The notes under the pieces are model-generated. The model ran no database searches, was not told where the DNA came from, and worked only from the letters and a program-made list of their open reading frames with translations. Below, one piece after another: positions 34,420-45,702 of a stretch of DNA of 64,000 nt; positions within the stretch are counted from its first letter, which is position 1, and the number at the start of each line of letters is the position of its first letter. The translations under genes were made by a program, and so were the position numbers. Source of the stretch: Metellina segmentata (lineage: Eukaryota > Arthropoda > Arachnida > Araneae > Tetragnathidae); the NCBI GenBank assembly GCA_947359465.1, contig OX375880.1:19854714-19918713 (forward strand). The letters are read 5' to 3'.

Positions 34420-34942
34420 GTCAACGATACAGAGCATTTCGTTTAGTTTGTCCCTTTTGTGCAACTGGATTAAGGCCCATGTGGGTTTCATTGGTAATGA
34501 AGCGGCTGATACCGCGGCTAAAAAGGCCACCAGCAGAGAGATGGTGCATGTCGAAGTTGTATCCTCAATCTCTGCTACTAGCCATCGTATTCTCAGGTTC
34601 CTTACAGAATCCCGGGAGTTGCGTTTGAGCAGAGATACGGTCGGTAGAAGAACGTTCACGTTCCTTCCCACACCGGATCTTCGACGACACGTGTACCACT
34701 CAATTGCATCCCAGCTACTCACTGGCCATGGTCGCTTTCCGGAATATTTTAATCGTTTCGGAAAACAAGTTTCTGGTTTGTGTCAGTGTGCAGAGGTTGG
34801 TGATTCCCATCACTACATCTTTGACTGCATACTTACGAGAGACTTCTTCCTAAAGAAGGCTGCTGAGATACCCACAATACTACAAGGCCCTCCTGGCTTG
34901 GTCAGCTTTGCGACTGGTAAGTTTACACCTCCAACACCCTAA
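34420..34942 (+). pseudogene. LINE (non-LTR retrotransposon) ORF2 C-terminal fragment, RNase H region
   Basis: The frame 34448-34942 gives WIKAHVGFIGNEAADTAAKK, the HVG.xGNExAD signature of the RNase H domain of I/R1/Jockey-type LINEs. It is followed by LLTGHGRFPEYFNRFGK and a Cys/His segment CQCAEVGDSHHYIFDC, typical of the extreme C-terminus. Reverse transcriptase and endonuclease parts are absent, so this is a 5'-truncated copy. Downstream there is no clear tail. It could be the remains of the LINE that mobilises the SINEs, but its 3' end does not visibly share the ATTACC tail. Confidence 0.8.
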
Positions 34943-35760
34943 CTCTCCAAACCTCTCACACCCTTCTCGGCACAAGGTACGTTGGTAGGTATTTTTATAA
35001 GCAGTAGTGTGATAAAGCGTTGACTGTTGGCTTGAGAAGGCCCTAGCTGGAGGCCCACAGAGTGACGCAATGTACAGTCCAGTCACATTAATGTGACCAC
35101 CACCTACGTTCGACGTGAACGTGAAATAACCAATCACAAAAGGCAGGTGGCAGCACATTGCAGTGGAGTGTATAAAAAGGATGTCCTAGGGCATCGGAAA
35201 GCATTTCAATCGTTATCGTAATGCAGAAACGTAGCGATTTATCCGTTAGAGTATTAGACACCGCAGGTGTCCCCCTTACCCCCCGTCCATGGGACAGGTA
35301 AAAGTGGTTTTTGCGGACACACTGCGGAAAAGTGGTTGGAGCCCACCAAGACTGAGTGTGACAGCTTCAGGCTAACCTTTGGCTGTGTGTTTTAGCTACG
35401 GGGCACTATACTAACTTTGTTTACATGATGGGAACTTCTCGTGTGAGGGTTCCCGTTATGCAATATAGAAATAAGAAGAAAATAAAAATATAGTAATAAA
35501 AAAAAAGCAAATGGAAGAAACATCAACGTTATGTTAGTTGAGAGCTAAAGTTAAAGGTTAACAAAAAAGAGCTTCTTAAAATAGAGCTCTAAGAAAAGGA
35601 TCAAACCCTATAATAAGAAATGAACAGTTGAAATTAATTGTAAGCAGTCTTATTGAATGAGGATGTTGATGTTTTCCGATAGGAACTTCATAATTTGCAT
35701 TATCTTTGCCTGTGCTTGGTTGTTGCTTGCCGTGTTTGTCGCTCATGCCCTGTAATTTTC
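34943..35760. other. Intergenic stretch with a possible transposon end
   Basis: CAGTCCAGTCACATTAATGT at about 35077-35096, followed by GACCACC, resembles the terminal repeat of a Tc1-type element, and TATAAAAAGG near 35170 could be its promoter. No opposite end or transposase is present. The rest (35230-35760) is AT-rich and unremarkable. Confidence 0.35.
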
Positions 35761-35774
35761 GTCTGTTGGTTGTG

Positions 35775-36030
35775 GTAGACTTAAGGTACTGATCCTGTCC
35801 ATCGTCAATAGCCCGTTGTGTTGCTCAAGTACGACGTTAACTAAAATTACCAATTACATTTGGAAATGGTCGTCATCTGACTGGTTTAAAATTACGTGGT
35901 GTTGTCCTCAGATCTTTTCCGTTGGGATTGATCCCGAATCGTCTTCAGTAACTCGTCGTATTGCCCGTCGTAGTAACTCGTCGTAATTGGTTGCTCTGGT
36001 ACGACGTTAACTAAAATTACCATTACCTAT
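35775..36030 (+). repeat. Two SINE family A tail fragments
   Basis: The first ends CGACGTTAACTAAAATTACC near 35850. The second, 35866-36030, has an internal duplication of the GTAACTCGTCGTA block and ends in CATTACC. Confidence 0.65.
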
Positions 36031-36039
36031 TATTAACTC

Positions 36040-36870
36040 AGTAAAAGCCTAATGCCTTGAAACTGGAATTTTGGAGTATAAATAACGTTGCTTTTCCAGG
36101 ATTTTATTTAACCTTATATGTGGGTATCTAAGGGTACGTAGGTTGAAGTAAAAAATTTTTTTGAATCATCAGATAATAATCGCTTTATATAGAATATCCA
36201 GAACTGAGAAGACTGAATTTAATAATAAATTGATAATTTTGAACCGGGTTATCCTTGATTGTCTATAACCTCTATGCGCCTTAAACTCTTAAAACCAACC
36301 AAACTGTTGGTAATCTGGGATTGCTCCAACTGTGCTACCGTGGCCCAGGTTGCATGTAAGAATCGCAGACTCTAAATGATAAAATCTGGCATTCTTGAAC
36401 TGCACAAATTATGAGTAATGACACGAGTTATTTTACAGGATGTGTGATGAGCCGTATCTGATGGTGGCCGGTTCCAGAAAAGCTCCATGATCCTTTTCGT
36501 GATGACTCGGAAGACACTTCCTGGAAGCTGTTGCAATCTAGTTAATCTTGACTGCACTCCGAAGCAACATGCTTACTCAGTTTCTGCCAATGGAATGCAG
36601 ACTGATGTTGGACAAGTGACTTGACAAAGACCGGAGCTACCCAGAGTACGATTTCGAGACGAGTTTCCTCTTCTGTGCAGCCTGAAGTGAAGAAAATGTT
36701 CCACTGTGTAAAATGAAGGTGCTGTGCAACGATAAAGAATAATTTTCAGAATTTGTTCAAGTTGGAAGTGTGTAGCCTCGATAATGTGAAAAAAACTAAT
36801 TTCCTCTGAATTTGTGTTCTTGTCTTTGAACAATTGGCGATTCTAGCCAACTAGTGTCTGAGTTATGGCA
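36040..36870. other. No gene recognised
   Basis: Short frames at 36372-36557 and 36573-36833 (minus) have no recognisable domain or paired splice sites. Repeat content is not evident. Confidence 0.3.
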
Positions 36871-37441
36871 AGTCCACGCACGTGAGCATCAACATGCGCG
36901 TGGACTTTAAATATAGTGCTCCGCACACATGTAGGCAACCTGACCAAAATGGGCTTTTGGTTGTGCCCAAAGATTGTTGATACGATCAGTGGAAGACTTC
37001 CATTGTTAAATTTATGTTGCTAACAGTTGGTCACCAAAAACGGACTGTTTTGGTGGTCACAAACCTTATTTCTCGGGACTCTTCAACAATCTTAATCTTT
37101 TGACTACGGCTATAGATAACAAGCACCATTCTTTCTGTGCGCGATCATGGTACAACTGCTTTAGTACCGGCCGTAGACTAAAGGTTAAACCAAAAGCAGC
37201 ATGCCCATAAGGGTAAAAACACTTGCCCTTTTGGGTGACTAATTTTCCTGCAACTTTCCGATTTTACTATCATCAGAAAGCAGCTTGACCCCCAAAGAGA
37301 GAAACTTTTGGCGACCAGAACTCTGATATCAGGTGAAGATAACTTCTCGAAAGAAAAGCCCATTTCGGTAGGGTTGCCCATAAGTGCGCAGGACAGTATA
37401 TTCAAAGTCCACGCGCATATTGATGCGCACGGACGTGGACT
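36871..37441. mobile_element. Inverted-repeat element (571 bp) with hairpin-bearing arms
   Basis: The arms of about 88 bp (36871-36958 and 37354-37441) are reverse complements at roughly 80 percent by eye. Both carry ATGCGCGTGGACTTT and AAATGGGCTTTT. Each arm contains its own hairpin between AGTCCACG and CGTGGACT. No clear target duplication or coding sequence was seen. Confidence 0.55.
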
Positions 37442-38175
37442 AAGTAAACACACAAATCATTACGCTGGAGAAATAAAATTTTTATTCGCATTCTTATGTT
37501 ACATCAGACTACGTTTTACAGAATTGAGGCTTGCACAACTTGCTTCCCCTTAAGCATTTCAGCTCTTCTTCAAAGATCCAGAAATGTAGAAGGGCCATTC
37601 ACATCTTGAAAAGGCACAGGTCACGAAATCAAGAGTCTTGAAAGTGATGTCGCACTCACAAGAAGGTCTTAACTCATCAGCTTATCCTGGAAGTCCTTTC
37701 GCTCCAACGATCCTTTTTCAAGAAAAGCTATCAGGAAGTGTGGTAACGGAAGAATCGCTGATCCAACGACTCTTACACTTCCAGTTGACGATACATCATG
37801 GTCTTTAAGGTAGTATATATAGAGGAAATGCTCTGCTACAGCCACGGTGCACACGTCTTCCTACGGTAAAAAAATAAATAATTTTTGGATGAAAAGTTTA
37901 AATCCTTTGAGACACAATTTTTCTATTACGATTTCATTTAAAAAACTTGACAAAAATAGTTTTCAAATAGCGATTGTCTCAATATTGCGTACGAAATCAA
38001 CGGTTCACGTCTAATACTCTAAAAAGCATTTGATCTTCCAAGTGTTTTGAACGTGGCGTTGTCCTCGGATCTATTCCTTAGGGGGAGTGATCGCGGACCA
38101 TCGTCAAAAGCCCGTTGTGTTGCTCTAGTAAGACGTTAAATTACAAATTAACAAGTGTTTTGAAGAGATATCGCT
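37442..38175. other. No gene recognised; one SINE tail
   Basis: A plus-strand family A tail lies near 38048-38150 (TTGTCCTCGGATCTATTCC, TTGCTCTAGTAAGACGTTAA). No coding signal was identified in the rest. Confidence 0.4.
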
Positions 38176-38185
38176 CCTAACTACA

Positions 38186-38515
38186 GCCGACCAACCGGTA
38201 TAGTGGTTAAGGTGTTAGCCTCTAGATCGGGAGGTTCCCGGTTCAAATCCGGGTCCGGGCATGGATGTTTGTAAACGTATGGTGTAGAGGCGGCTGGTGC
38301 ACCTTAAATCTGTCGTGGCCGAAAGTCCTCACGTTGGGTTGGCGTGGAAGTTTGGAGAGTGGGGTGCCAGCTCAGGTGTTGCTTCGTCACCTGACCGTGG
38401 TTCAAAATTACGAGGTGTTGTCCTCGGATCTTTCCCTTAAGGGACTGATCCCGGACCGTCGTCAATAGCCCGTTCTGTTGCTCTAGTACGACGTTAACTA
38501 AAAAATTACCAATTA
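38186..38515 (+). mobile_element. SINE family A, full-length reference copy with 10-bp target duplication
   Basis: A perfect direct repeat CCTAACTACA (38176-38185 and 38516-38525) flanks the copy. The head starts GCCGACCAACCGGTATAGTG with an A-box-like TATAGTGGTTAAGG and the B box GGTTCAAATCC (about 38241). The body holds GGTGTAGAGGCGGCTGGTGC and GGAGAGTGGGGTGCCAGC. The tail is CGACGTTAACTAAAAAATTA with CCAATTAC. At 330 bp this is the cleanest copy in the window. Its reading frames (for example 38265-38468) are by-products of the repeat. Confidence 0.93.
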
Positions 38516-38559
38516 CCTAACTACAATGGGTTTCTTACAAACTGCCAGTTTGGAAGAAA

Positions 38560-38776
38560 TCAACACCACGTAATTTCGAACCACGGTCAGATGACGAGGT
38601 CACACCTGATTTGGTTTGGTACTCCACACCTCGCCAACGTGAATACATTTGAGGACACGACAAATTTAAAATGCACCAGGCCCCTTCATACACGACGGTC
38701 TTTGGTGGGATTTGAACTCTCAACCCTCAGGTTAATGGTCCGATGCTCTTCCACAACCCGAGCTACCACGGCCCCA
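38560..38776 (-). repeat. SINE with family A body and a second type of tRNA-like head
   Basis: On the minus strand the head reads GGGGCCGTGGTAGCTCGGGT, GAAGAGCATCGGACCATTAA, then GAGAGTTCAAATCCCACC with a B box. It is followed by the family A body (GTCGTGTCCTCAAATG, ACCTCGTCATCTGACCGTGG). The head differs from GCCGACCAACCGG. Confidence 0.65.
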
Positions 38777-38794
38777 TGTTCTTGATGGTAAGAT

Positions 38795-39045
38795 AATGGT
38801 AATTTTAGTTAACGTCGTACTAGAGCAACACAATGGGCTATTGACGATGGTACGTGATCAATCCCCTATGGGAAAGAACCGAAAATGCCATTACGTAATT
38901 TTGAACTATTGTCTGATGACGAGGCTCCACCTGAGCTGTCACCCCAACCCAACGTAAGAACATTCGGTCACGACAGATTTAAGGTACACCATACGCTTAC
39001 AAATATCCATGCTCTGACCCGGATTAGAACCATGAACCTGTTCTT
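38795..39045 (-). repeat. SINE family A, degenerate minus-strand copy
   Basis: The tail GTAATTTTAGTTAACGTCGT is at the left; the body and a decayed head (GACCCGGATTAGAACCATG) follow. An internal part of the body is deleted. Confidence 0.65.
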
Positions 39046-39059
39046 GATGGCAAAAATTA

Positions 39060-39420
39060 CAATTGAAGTAAAGTTCGAAACTCAACCCATCCAAAGAATG
39101 CATTTAACCCTTAAATGCTGTGTCACAAACCGTCTCGTAACTAGTGTGGAGGTATATCTCAGACTTCGCTTACTAAAGTGAGTATAAAGTTGATTAATAT
39201 GTATAGTATATTAATGAAAGATGCTTTATATAATTGTTATTTATACATTTTAAATTTAGATAATTCAGTTGTTATTATGAAATATATTTTATGTCTCCTA
39301 TCAATAATGTCTTGAATTTATTTATGTATACGATACACAGGTCGTTTCTTAGTAACGTTTGTTGCCATTTTAAGCTCTCTGCCGGAATTCCCTACTCCAA
39401 CTTAGACTATTTCATTCAAC
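39060..39420. other. No gene recognised
   Basis: AT-rich sequence between two SINE copies. Confidence 0.3.
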
Positions 39421-39424
39421 AAGA

Positions 39425-39620
39425 ACGGAGTTGGGTTGGCGTGGAAGTTTGGAGAGTGGGGTGCCAGCTCAGGTGTTTCTTCGTCATCTGACCATGGTTC
39501 AAAATTATGAGGTGTTGTCCTCGGATCTTTCCCTCGTGGGACTGATCCCGGACCGTCGTCAATAGCCCGTTGTGTTGCTCTAGTACGACGTTAACTAAAA
39601 ATTACCATTACCATTACATC
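39425..39620 (+). repeat. SINE family A, 5'-truncated copy
   Basis: Starts at GGAGTTGGGTTGGCGTGGAA and ends GTTAACTAAAAATTACCATT, ACCATTAC. Confidence 0.8.
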
Positions 39621-39624
39621 AACA

Positions 39625-40444
39625 AGAACGGATACGCAAATGTTGTGAAGGGGTCTAAGAGACCACGCGGGAAATGCAAATAGTGTTAAATACGAAATAG
39701 TTGAGGCAGCCAAACCAGTCTTCGAATGTGGCTTCTGTTGGACGTAGTAGGAAGGTACTGAATTGGAGAGGGACCAATATTCACTTTAAGGGGTGGAAAC
39801 GACTCGGGGTCTGAGACCCATGACAGCAGTTAAAGGTTAACTGTGTAGGGGGTGCACGTAAATTTGTAGCGTCCTCCCTTTGGCTATGTAGGTGTTGGTT
39901 AGTTTAGGGGCTTTATGGCGCAAGGGACAAATATGCAATGCTGCGCCAGACATAAGACATACCATATCTCATGTAATAGATATACACACAATGCGATTTA
40001 CTGATGCAGAAGAAATAAAAAACACCCACGGATTAATGCGCTTCAACAGGAATCCAATCTGCGTTGCCTACAACTTGAAGCAACTCTGCGTTGCCTACAA
40101 CAGTGGAATACCCAATGAGCACCGACGGTTTCTGCTTTGGAGCGGAAGTGACAACGAGGTGCCAGCTCTGGGGTAGACATCGTCATCTCACCGCTGTTCA
40201 AGTACTATAGAACCAAGAATCTGTTCCCGATCTCTGGTAAAAAGAATAAATTTTACAATATAATTACATTTGTTTTTGACGAGAAATAAAATGGACGAAT
40301 GAGAGTAGACGAAAATATTTTTCAAATAATTGCAGTCTCGATGTTGAAAGTCAAAGCTAAAATTACTAGTGCGCAATGGGTTCAAAATAATTTAACTTTT
40401 GATTTCTCATGGTACCGTTATGATATTAAATGATATTATCAAGG
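39625..40444. other. No gene recognised
   Basis: Mixed unique sequence. Near 40165-40200 there is a short family-A-like fragment (GAGGTGCCAGCTCTGG, TCGTCATCTCACCG). The frame at 39892-40176 has no domain. Confidence 0.3.
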
Positions 40445-40452
40445 GGTTAACG

Positions 40453-41533
40453 CAGTGCTCCCCAACCTTTTTATCCACGCGGACCGGATCAACGTTTGGT
40501 AATTTTAACGCGGCACGCTGAGGGGGGGGGGAGAGAGACGTTGATTGTTCACATAATTAGATTGTTTTGATTTAATAATTTTAATTTAATTGTTTTTTAA
40601 ACATGCCTTCAAAATAAAATACAGTTACACCAAAAAATGAATAAAAGTGATTTAACATTTTAACTCGCTAGAACGCTAAACCAATGAGAACCCTGAGCTT
40701 GTGTCCTTGCAACGAGACGGTTTCATCTGGGGGTAATAGGAGACAATGACACCCGAAGTGTGTTGCTTATGTCCAGTTTATTTCGTCGTTTTGATTTGGT
40801 TGCTGTCACTGCAGAAAACCCCGCTTTACACAGATAGGTTGTCGGATATGGCAATAGGGATTTAAGTGCTGTGGTGGCAATCTCAGGGTATTCCGCCATG
40901 ACTTTAATCCAGAACACCGGCAGAGTTGTTGTCTCGAACGTAGTTTTAAGGCCGCCTTCATTTGCAATCTCCAGCAGTTGATCTTCTTCTTGCACAGACA
41001 TGCCAGATTCGCCTGATTTGTTGACAAATGGGTTGCAGATCCATTCCTTACTAGTTCGTGGGTAGTTTGTGGCTTCCCAACCGCAAAATATCCACGAAGC
41101 GCTCGAACTCTTTTAAAAGCAAAGACAGGTGATTGTGCACCAACTAGGAGAACGAATGTTTAGGCTCAGTCTCGCCTAAAATCCCCGCTAATGTCCAAAA
41201 TGCCTCTGTTCACGCGCCGTTCCCACAACTTCAGTTTGGCTTTAAATGCAACTACTTTGTCTGCCAACTTGAAAACAGTTGTCACATTTGTCAAAATTGA
41301 AAAATAGAGACACGCAGATTTCAGAAATCATAATTGAAGCTCCAGTAACAGAACAAATTTCAAGTTCTGGTTTACCGCCTCCTAATTTGAGTGGACATTT
41401 CGTAGATACAAACCGCACAAACCCGAGATAAATACACCAAAGTAAATAAAATGGAAATAATTTAATATTCCTTGGGCGGCCCGGTACCATTTGATCCACG
41501 GACCGGTACCGGCCCGGGGGTTGGGGACCACTG
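40453..41533 (-). mobile_element. Internally deleted hAT element (1,081 bp) with 8-bp target duplication
   Basis: A perfect 8-bp direct repeat GGTTAACG (40445-40452 and 41534-41541) flanks the element. Termini CAGTGCTCCCCAACC and, in reverse, CAGTGGTCCCCAACC are 15-bp inverted repeats with one mismatch, and GC-rich ACCGG blocks lie just inside. A transposase C-terminal fragment remains on the minus strand. Confidence 0.93.
40723..41001 (-). pseudogene. hAT transposase C-terminal dimerisation fragment (ZBED5-like)
   Basis: The peptide contains LPVFWIKVMAEYPEIATTAL, KSLLPYPTTYLCKAGFSAVT and TKSKRRNKLDISNTLRVSLS. This is the conserved C-terminal region of the hAT group that includes ZBED5/SCAND3-like domesticated transposases (recognition). 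Catalytic Asp regions and the BED finger are missing, so the fragment cannot act as a transposase. It sits inside the TIR-bounded element in the expected orientation. Confidence 0.85.
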
Positions 41534-41616
41534 GGTTAACGCATACAGTTCGTCTTGGAACCTGCGGTCTTCCCTGCGTGACTGTTAATCAGGTCCTCAC
41601 GTTCGGTTGATGTGGA

Positions 41617-41930
41617 AGGTAATTTTTAGTTAGCGTCGTACTAGAGCAAAACAACGGGCTATTGACGACGGTCCAGGATCAGTCCTTTAAGTGTAAGATC
41701 CGAGGACAACACCTCGTAATTTTGAACCACGGTCAGATGACGAAACAACACCTGAGTTGGCACCCCATTCTCCAAACTTCCACACCAACCCAACGTGAGG
41801 ACTTTCGGCCAAGACAGATTTAAGGTACACCGAACGCCTCTACACCATACGCTTACAGATGACCCTGATTCGAACCAAGAACCTTTCGACCAAGAAGCTA
41901 ACACTTAACCATCAGATCAGTTGATCGGCC
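41617..41930 (-). repeat. SINE family A, minus strand
   Basis: Tail TAATTTTTAGTTAGCGTCGT at the left, the body through CTGAGTTGGCACCCCATTCT, and a decayed head near 41870-41930 (ATTCGAACCAAGAACC, then GTTGATCGG). Moderately diverged. Confidence 0.8.
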
Positions 41931-42629
41931 CGATGTTTAAATTTGAACGTAAAAGTAAATTTGTTTTAAAATGAATATGTGATAGTAATTGATCCAAAAA
42001 CAGAAATTATATTAAAATAATTTGAAAGTAATAATTACAATCGACCGTTAATAATTTGAACGAGGATGTACTTAAGAAATATGACGTATAGGTATTATTT
42101 TGAATATATTCTAAATTCTATAAAACTCGTTCGCTAAATCAACGTTTATTTTAAAAAAATAATAATTCAATGCACAAAAAAAGGGACAGACTAAACGAAA
42201 GGCTGTATATTGTTGAACTATAAGAATAGAAGAATTATAGATTTATAACCCCAAAAAAAATTTTAATATCTAAAAGAACCACATTAGAACTTTTAGTATT
42301 GTATGCAAGGTAGTCATGCCCGGCTTAATTCTTGCTCCAAAAATTCTACCACGAATATAATCAGACAGATTACCAGTTTTGAGCTGCAACATCGACAGTT
42401 TGAAGGACTTTGTCTCTTGTACGAAAATCGCTAAAAAGTCCAGTTTCACCACTGGGGTTCTAAAATAGAGGACGACTCAAAGTATCTTTTTTTATTTTTC
42501 TACCCTAAACTCAAGTAGATAAATAAAATTGAAGCTGTTCTCAAATTTGCCTTTACCCTGGCCTGGTTTGTTTTCATATTTACTCACGCTGTCCAATCTT
42601 CAACATGCGAAACTAAAAATACACATATA
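41931..42629. other. AT-rich DNA, no gene seen
   Basis: No coding frame or repeat boundary was recognised. Confidence 0.35.
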
Positions 42630-43412
42630 CAGTTAAATCCCAATATAACGTATTTCAAGGGACTGGAAAGAATAAAGTTATAAGTGGGAAAATGTTAAAT
42701 CGGGGTCGGACAAAAACAAAACACACATCAAGAATTAAAGACTAATTTAAGTAACACACATACCAATTTTTTTTTCTATTACAACAGAATTTATTTTGAT
42801 TATTTTGATTATATTGATTATTTTGATTATATTGATTTGATTATTGTTGAAATAAATCTGTTATTTTGTTTTGTATTTTGATTTTACTAGCTAAACTTCA
42901 TTCTCCACAAATATGAGTTTTTTAAAGTTTCTTAGTGTATATATAATTTGCAATTGACGAAGATATTTATTACGAACACAAAAAGGACTATTTGAGGTTC
43001 TCTATCTTCGCGATCGTTAAAGATAGAGTAAAATTTTCAACAGATTTTAAATCTACGAAAACTTTTACGTCAGATCGATAATCGGTAAGTTCGAATTTTA
43101 TGCGAATTTGCGACATGCATGTCGGAGGGTGGAGGTGGGACTCATTTTTAAAATTATTTTTTCTTATTAATGTTTCAGTAGTAGTAATGACTCAAAAAGA
43201 ACTGTCACGGGCACGTGCTGGCCTGCTAGTATCCAAGTATTTTAAGAAAATAGCTGAATTCTCCTCCACTTAAAAAACGACAAATGCGGGAAATATTTCG
43301 AAGTGATAACACTAAATACTAGATTTTTTAGCATGGAAGGAGCATAGGAAATTATTTGGAACCAATAAAAAATGACGTTATATGCGGGTTACGTTAAATC
43401 GGTTTTTCACTG
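42630..43412. mobile_element. MITE with TA flanks, pogo/Tigger-like ends (783 bp)
   Basis: TA lies on both sides (42628-42629 and 43413-43414). The left end CAGTTAAATCCCAATATAAC and the right end, in reverse, CAGTGAAAAACCGATTTAAC share the CAGT(G/T)AAA start and internal TATAACG motifs of pogo/Tigger-type MITEs. A GC-rich hairpin GGGCACGTGCTGGCC followed by TGCTAG (43209-43229) looks like a Helitron 3' end nested inside. No protein is encoded. Confidence 0.55.
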
Positions 43413-43694
43413 TATCTACATAAATATAGTGGTATAAGGTCCAGAGCTTAGTTTTGTGATATTAAAGTAAACAACCGTTTCCAATAATACGTACCTAAAA
43501 TCCACTGAGATAAATTCGTTGTTTAATATTACCGAATGTGTTAAACTACTGGTCCACGTGCAAAGAAAAATATCCCAAGAGATTTCGTAGATAGATAAGT
43601 GATAGAAACCGCATGTGAATAGTTTTGCGCATGCGCATTCACAATAAATTTTGTCACAAGTCTTACGTTAGTTAGGTAGAGTTGATAGGTAGGT

Positions 43695-43941
43695 ATTTTT
43701 ATTGACGTTTTAATGGAGCCACACAACGGGCTGTTGGCGACGGTTGGGCATGTTATGTAATCACGGAAAAAATCAGCGAATCACCACCTTTTTTAATATA
43801 ATGTCCTCTACAAATCAGAGTTCAAAATTGCGTGGGGTTTTACTCGGATCTTTCCTTTTGGGATTGATCCCGGACCTTCATAAATGACGTCTCTTGTTGT
43901 TTCAGTACGGCATTAATTAAAATACCTATAAACCTCAAATG

Positions 43942-43972
<31 letters not shown>

Positions 43973-44120
43973 ATAATAATAAAGGGACGTCTTCAAATTA
44001 AATTTCTCCCAAACAAAACTTCCAATGGTAGGTAGGTATTTATTAAACGTCGCACTCAAACAACACAAAGGGCTATTGGCGACGGTACTGAATCATACTC
44101 AAGGAGTACGATCCGACAAA
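43695..44120. repeat. SINE tail fragments in both orientations
   Basis: Minus-strand tails lie at 43695-43745 and 44028-44118 (ACGTCGCACTCAAACAACAC, AAAGGGCTATTGGCGACGGT). A plus-strand piece lies at 43800-43935 (CGGATCTTTCC, GATCCCGGACC). A run of A bases near 43946 separates them. Confidence 0.6.
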
Positions 44121-45702
44121 ATTTTCAATGAAAATACCATGTTTTTATGCTCTAATCACATTCTGCATATTTAAATTAGTCTGAATGAAATTTCATGGAT
44201 CTTTAATACCTTTATATCAGGATATATTCAATGTTAAAGTTACTGTCAATTTCAGGGTTAATTTCCACAAAAAAATCTCTATTCTTGTATCAAGATTAAC
44301 TATAGTTATAGCTACCCAAGCTTCAAATTTGAACACAGTTTCGAACATATTTTTCAGCGCTTGCAAACGATCCGAGAATTATTGTATTTATCATGCTTGT
44401 GAAAACGATTCGAGAATTACATTATATTTATTATGCAAGTATAAACGATCCGCAAATTATTATTAGAGATTTGTCTGAAGTTTTTCAAACTTTCAGTTGG
44501 GGCCCACTATTACAGTAAGGTTCCAATTCATAATTTTTCATACATTTATTTAATTATTATTGCGTACTAAAAAACTATTTTTAAAGTAAAATATTAGGTG
44601 GTTTTTGTTTGGATTGTACAATAGCAACACGGTATAAAATATTAGCGCTATAGAAATATTATTTAAGAAGATATTCAGAAGTCTAAGAAAGTGATTTAAA
44701 CATTAGGAAACTTCAATCTGTCTGAACTCATAACTTCAAAACGATGATACCACCTAACGACATGAAATTTGGTATCAGAAGTTAAATTTGGATATTAATT
44801 CCAAATTGCGTGTCGGAAAATGGATTTTGTCTTAGAAAGGATGAAGCTGGTGCTCAATTTAATATGAAGACGACCCCTTACGCCGATTTAAATATTTGAA
44901 TTTATATGGTTCGATATTTTTTCCGCGACAGTATACAGAAAATACCTTATAAGAGGGATCAATGTTATGTATGATGGTTCTTCTGCGAAGTTTTAATTGG
45001 TAAAAGGTGTTAAGTGTACGAAATTTCTATTTTGTAACTAACAATTTACTCGAATGCAATTTTGATAGGCCGATGACAGTATATATCACTAAATTTTAAC
45101 GCCAAACACAGGAAGGTTTTCTTTTCGCTTTATATAATCGCATAGTAATTTACAGTTTTTATACATATGTTAGTGTATTTACGTAAACTAAGAAATTTCA
45201 TGTAAAATATTTTGGTATCGTTTGCATGTAATCTTAATTTAAGTAAATATTAAAAATTGCATAATACACAGTCCGAATGAATAATTTTATTTATTCACAA
45301 AATAGGAAATGTAGCACCATGTGCATCGAATAAATAACAGATTTTAAATTAATAACAGCCATAAGTATATTTCACACATATATAAGTAGCATATTCGCGA
45401 CATTTTTAATCTTGAGCTCCTTTACGATTTTTTTTCACGTTTTAATTCAGAAAAATCGCTTGATCCGAAAATGTGTAAATTCCGACTTATATACATCTAT
45501 TTTCGTTTCGAAAACTAGTGCTCGAGCTTCATCCGAGAATAATGAATTAATAAATTAAAGAATTCGTGTATGTGGCTCCATCTACTGGAGAATACTAAAA
45601 CCTTGAGAGGTTTGTCCAAAAGTATCATGTCGCCATCTACCGGCAGTATTCAAAACCATCTTATCCGTACTGTTGTTATGAAAGTTTGAAAATAAACACT
45701 CA
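44121..45702. other. AT-rich 3' flank of the transporter gene
   Basis: No other gene was recognised. A diverged tandem repeat of roughly 50 bp (AACGATCCGAGAATTA-type units, 44355-44465) creates the frame at 44185-44466. Possible minus-strand polyadenylation signals (AATAAA) for the transporter lie at 45286-45295, about 0.4 kb past its stop. Confidence 0.4.

Noticed and set aside
34360..34722. Minus-strand 120-codon frame over the LINE fragment
   Set aside because: The plus strand carries the recognisable RNase H signature; the minus frame is its shadow.
38186..38260. A functional tRNA gene
   Set aside because: Promoter boxes are present but no proper cloverleaf or acceptor stem forms, and the sequence continues into a SINE body and tail with target duplications.
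38265..38468. Repeated frame containing GWRGSLESGVPAQVLLRHLT as a conserved protein (also near 26241, 41659, 49046, 50345)
   Set aside because: It is a reading frame through the SINE body, seen in every young copy and broken in older ones, starting in the tRNA-like head.
44185..44466. 93-codon plus frame as a gene
   Set aside because: Its C-terminal half is a translated tandem repeat of about 50 bp and the rest is AT-rich without a domain.
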